Assembly: GCA_038503075.1 (NCBI GenBank)
Contig: JBCAML010000013.1
Span: 1,302,001-1,366,000, forward strand
Direction: 5' to 3'
Length of the DNA: 64,000 nt
DNA from: Gyromitra esculenta
Taxonomy: Eukaryota > Ascomycota > Pezizomycetes > Pezizales > Discinaceae
The position numbers were made by a program, and so were the translations under genes. The notes below the pieces were generated by a model, which worked only from the letters and a program-made list of their open reading frames with translations, was not told where the DNA came from and did not search any database. Numbering within the stretch: the stretch's first letter is position 1; the number at the start of each line of letters is the position of its first letter. Below are positions 60,336-64,000 of this stretch, in pieces.

Positions 60336-62595
60336 ATGTGAAAATGGTGAAGATAGACAGCAGCGATTTCGTTAAATTTAAATTGCGGTCGGGAGCAGAA
60401 AAGACAGTATGTGGTGAACTGCAAGCAAAAAGAGAGAACGAGAGAGAACAGAAAATAAGAATGTCCAGCACTCAAGTCAATAAACCGAATATGCCTGCCT
60501 GGAGGGAACTTAACCGAAACGAATGCACAGCCAGAACGGTGAATGCCTGATTGATGGGAAGGGAAGCATTAAGATCGAGGGGCGGTATATTATATCCCCC
60601 TCCTTACAAAATACCCTCCTTTAAACCCTAGCAACTTGACCTCATCGGTGGATTATAGCACCCGAAGATCATCGTCTCGGTCTAACGGGGTTCACCTTGT
60701 GCAGTGGTCCGCTAGATTTAGTTGGATTTCTCCGCTTTGGTCTTGTTGGGTTTAGATGATTGCATCCCCGGGAGATGACCCGGATCGCTTACACCAGTTC
60801 CCGCAGATAAAGTCGCTTATAGAAGACTAGCCTGAAACGGCCCTGGGAGGGGGACGTGAAACGTGAAACGAGCTGTAGGAGTACGAGTTGGGTTTTCTTG
60901 TACAACATGTAGGAGAACGCGTATGCCTTATAGGAAAAGCGATATTTACTGCTAGCTGTCTCGTAATCCTTCATCTAGACTTCTGTGTGTTGCGCCGCCG
61001 CTGCAAGCCTCCTTTGCACCTCTAATGGAAATTCCTTCGTTTTTCTTTTTGCTAGGGCCCCGCAACAACGCGGGGCATCCTGGTGGAGTTCGGGTCCTAT
61101 AATCATATAGCGTTTGATATCACTACTTAGCCTACTTCTTACTTACTGATCGCCCAATAGTGCAGACCTTGATATCCAGGGTATCCCAACATCAAATAAG
61201 TTGGATTGATTTTCACCATCTCCGTCCGTTATTTCTAAATCAAAACCCCTTTAACCACTGTTTTTGTTACCAGCGAGCTTGGTCTTAAAAAAATTATTTT
61301 AGCCTAATGCCTTATATTTTATGCAGGTTCAAGGCTTAAATATCCAGCAAACAAATCATCGAGCGAAAAGGGGGGAGATCGAAACGTGGTTTTCGCAACA
61401 TCCCGACGCGCACGGATGTCAGGTAGTTATGTACCCCGGCCAACGAAGCAAGGATCAGGTAAGGATAAAGGATATCCCATCAAGGCAAGGCATTTGCCAT
61501 GATGGGGTTTTATTTGATTGCTACGCCTTGAATTATCAATGCTCGCTCGCTTCGGTAGGTATAAAATCGGAGATGGAATGCTCTGTTCGCCAGTTTGGTC
61601 GGGGAGATTTTTTTTACCAATTAGTGGCTGGAAAAGGAACATCGATTAGAATGAAAAACGTGTCACTCTAGTGGTAGCGAGCGCTGGAAGTCATGATGCG
61701 CACCTTAACATCACGAGCAGAGAGAGCGATCCTAGATCTTTGTACGGGGAAGCTTAGGCTACGATAGAGCCCAAGGGTTTTGATTTTAGATAGAGTTCAT
61801 GGCAGCTCCCCAGAATTCGCAAGCTATTTCTCTTAGATGTGGTTGTCCAGCGCACGTGGGTAATCGCCAGCTCTTTGGTATATTTTCGACGGAAGTTCGT
61901 TCCGCCGTTAAGATCTGTGGTCGGCCAGATCTATCATATTCTTGATGCCTCGGCATGAAGAATTACGTATGCGTCGTACTTACCCCCGGCCGGCCGGGAG
62001 TCGAACGCCTAAGTCGCTGTTGACAAGTATTCGAAAGGCTTGCACTTATTATACCAATATATGTACTACACGCAGTTTCCTTGGTGCGTTCAAGATTCTA
62101 GTAAGGCAAAAACCAATCGTTAGCGCGGCATGAATTGCCCAACTTGAAAATGCGAGTGATAAACGGTGAAATTAACTGTATCCTGACGTCACATTGGCCA
62201 GTTTCGTGTTTCTACCTAACGTTATGAGTGTGGAATCCTGAGACTTCAAAGCTACGTATTTACTTGTATCATATGAAGTTGGGGTAATCAATACCAATCC
62301 TCGGCGAAAGAGTGCGTTGACTGGCAAATAGGTGAAGATAAGGCCCCACGGCCAGTGCCGATTCTCAATTTACCTATACACATAGGAAACACCTAGGCTG
62401 TTTAGCAGTCACTTAAAGAATATTGAACTGTAAAATAGGCAGCTAGAGAAGACTAGTGAAGAGATAATTTAGGCAGCTTGCTACAACATCATCCCAAGAA
62501 CTCTACCGACAGCTCTAGCATGGGCCCAGGTAGTCTAGTACCGCGAATTACTGGTCTCCACGAGTGATGACGAGCAACGGAGTGGCCGTCCACAT
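60336..62595. other. Intergenic gap
   Basis: No gene supported; the 116-codon frame at 61321-61671 has no recognisable feature. A worn tRNA-like remnant (minus, about 61984-62075, TTCGACTCCCGG core) may be present. Confidence 0.5.
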
Positions 62596-62696
62596 GGCAG
62601 GATGGCCGAGTTGGTTATGGCGCCAGGTTAAGGTCTTACTCTTAACATCAATTCCTGGTTCGGAAACGAGCGTGGGTTCAAGTCCCACTTCTGTCA
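62596..62696 (+). tRNA. tRNA-Leu (AAG), second identical copy
   Basis: Same sequence as 41376-41476, intron included, in unrelated flanks. T7 terminator-like run 8 nt downstream. Confidence 0.9.
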
Positions 62697-63618
62697 TCAA
62701 TCTATTTTTTTGCTCCGAGGAAGGCTATAAAAAATATACGCGTCCTGTGGAGATGTGAAGACATTTTTCGCTACCTGTCTGAATAGAGGGCCTAGCTCAA
62801 ATAAGAGAGTAAACTTATAAAGGCGCTGCAAGAACTATGCGGTGAAAATTTGCATCCTAAGAAGCTAGCCGCTGCGCTAGCGCTAATAGTCCCTTTCCAT
62901 ATATTTTAGGCTTAAATAGGCTAAGGGAACATTTCCCATGTTCTGGAAGGAGGCTCAGCCTCTTCTCTGTGTTTGACCTGGACTCGCCGTAGTTCAATTG
63001 CTACCACTAATTGATGTGTTTGGGCGTAATAAAATGAGAACAAGCCATCCCATACGTTCTGACCGCGATAATCTTATGAATCCGGATCTGTAACTTACGG
63101 CCACGATATTTCCGTTCACTATTGAGTGTGAAAATATAGGCTTACTAGTACGGCTCATAACTACCGTTACGTAGGAATGGATCAAGTATCCAACCCAGAA
63201 ACCAAACACCGATATTTTATGGAAGTTTCTAACAACATATATCATCCTCCATATTAAGAGCTAGTATGAGGTCCAAAAGATAAAAACTCGTTTGTGACCT
63301 CACGATAGCTAGGAAACAAAACCGATCACTAGATCACTAGATCACAGTTAGTGTTACAACCTACATCGTCATAAAATATCACTCGCGATTCTCGACCCAA
63401 CCATTTAAATACCAATCCTGTGCACAATCAGGTCCCAAATTAATATCCCTAAAAACCCCCTCCCACCCGCAAACTTAAACATTATGTAGCTGTAGTACTG
63501 AATCCCCGTTCAATACCAGGTTCGGTAACGAGACCGGCTATGCGCGCCAAGAATGCAAGAAACTGTCGACACGGGACCCTATAATACATAAACATTTACT
63601 TTCCAAGGTCTGTATCTT
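62697..63618. other. Intergenic gap
   Basis: Nothing recognised beyond short ORFs. Confidence 0.55.
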
Positions 63619-63733
63619 GGAAGGATGACCGAGTGGTTAAGGTGTGTGACTCAAGCAATTACTGCTTTCTTGTCTATAAAAGCGAGGTTTCTCATGGGCC
63701 TAGCCCGCGGGGGTTCGAATCCCCCTCCTTTCA
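63619..63733 (+). tRNA. tRNA-Leu (CAA), intron-containing
   Basis: Acceptor GGAAGGA/TCCTTTC, D arm ACCGAGTGGTTAAGGT, T arm GGGGG-TTCGAAT-CCCCC, variable arm GGGC-CTA-GCCC. The anticodon loop CTCAAG gives CAA. A ~35-nt intron follows and contains CTTG, complementary to CAAG, as in yeast pre-tRNA-Leu(CAA). One anticodon-stem mismatch (T-T) leaves some doubt; the variable arm is also Ser-like. A T8 run follows. Confidence 0.75.
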
Positions 63734-64000
63734 ATTCAATTTTTTTTGGGAGGGTTTTTGTTTTATCATCTTTTCTAGTTTTGTGCAGAGAAGTCCCCGA
63801 TTTTCGTTTCAATTTCATGGGAGTATGCCTACTTTGGTTAAGAGCCGGTAAGAAGTTTAAATAAGCTGCGGCAAACAATCTGGCCTGATAATTCAATCTA
63901 ACAAGCCCATTTTCACTAAGGTCTTGTGGTAAATATATTTCATAGTCTCATTGATCGAGCCTACTTTCCCGAGGATAAATTCCATAATTCACAAATTTAT

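Noticed and set aside
61984..62075. tRNA gene on the minus strand
   Set aside because: A TTCGACTCCCGG T-loop core is present but its stem and the acceptor do not pair; at most a relic.
1..64000. CRISPR array or bacterial operon
   Set aside because: No regularly spaced repeats of that type; genes are intron-bearing and eukaryotic.

Overview
The window comes from a filamentous ascomycete (Pezizomycotina). The evidence is small genes with 46-130 nt introns of GT..AG type and CTAAC/CTGAC-like branch points, a Zn2Cys6 regulator, a SAT4-type fungal membrane protein, a NACHT-ankyrin NLR, an ankyrin-repeat kinase, and Gypsy, hAT and Tc1 transposons carrying RIP-like C-to-T (G-to-A) lesions. I cannot name the species; a Leotiomycetes-like fungus is a guess. 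Almost every gene, transposon genes included, reads on the minus strand; the hAT transposase is the main exception.

Layout. 1-13.5 kb is a nested transposon block. It starts with a Ty3/Gypsy element (minus; gag, a -1 frameshift signal, pol running off the left edge, 5' LTR at 3575-3989). This sits against a plus-strand hAT transposase gene that is split by two solo LTRs. A hAT-derived MITE and another solo LTR follow, then a Tc1/mariner element split by four more solo LTRs. Every solo LTR has a 5-bp target duplication, and joining the flanks restores the host transposase frame. Three SINE-like retroposon copies lie at 13.3, 18.2 and 22.5 kb. 14.3-16.8 kb holds an ankyrin-repeat protein kinase pseudogene. 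20.3-20.9 kb holds a broken HNH-nuclease-like gene. 24.0-27.0 kb is an intact tRNA m5C methyltransferase (NCL1/TRM4/NSUN2 type) whose five exons I could join. 28.6-29.1 kb is a small unknown protein. 31.9-35.9 kb is a 1228-codon Zn2Cys6 transcription factor. 43.1-47.8 kb is a 12- or 13-exon NLR with one premature stop. 49.7-51.7 kb is an acyl-CoA-ligase-like AMP-binding enzyme ending in a PTS1-like tripeptide. 55.5-56.2 kb is an unidentified decayed gene. 58.8-60.3 kb is a seven-helix SAT4-family protein. tRNA genes lie at 21.9 (Asp), 41.4 and 62.6 (two identical Leu-AAG), 57.9 (Asn) and 63.6 kb (Leu-CAA), with a G-to-A-mutated Leu relic at 58.2 kb.

How they relate. The cellular genes do not form one obvious pathway or cluster: one RNA modifier, one regulator, one probably peroxisomal ligase, one membrane protein and two repeat-bearing signalling proteins, both inactivated. 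The strongest new signals are in the mobile DNA (frameshift site with stem-loop, possible self-priming site, covarying LTR hairpin, solo LTRs stacked inside DNA transposons, very short retroposons) and in the NLR N-terminus, which is built from phase-matched mini-exons separated by duplicated introns.
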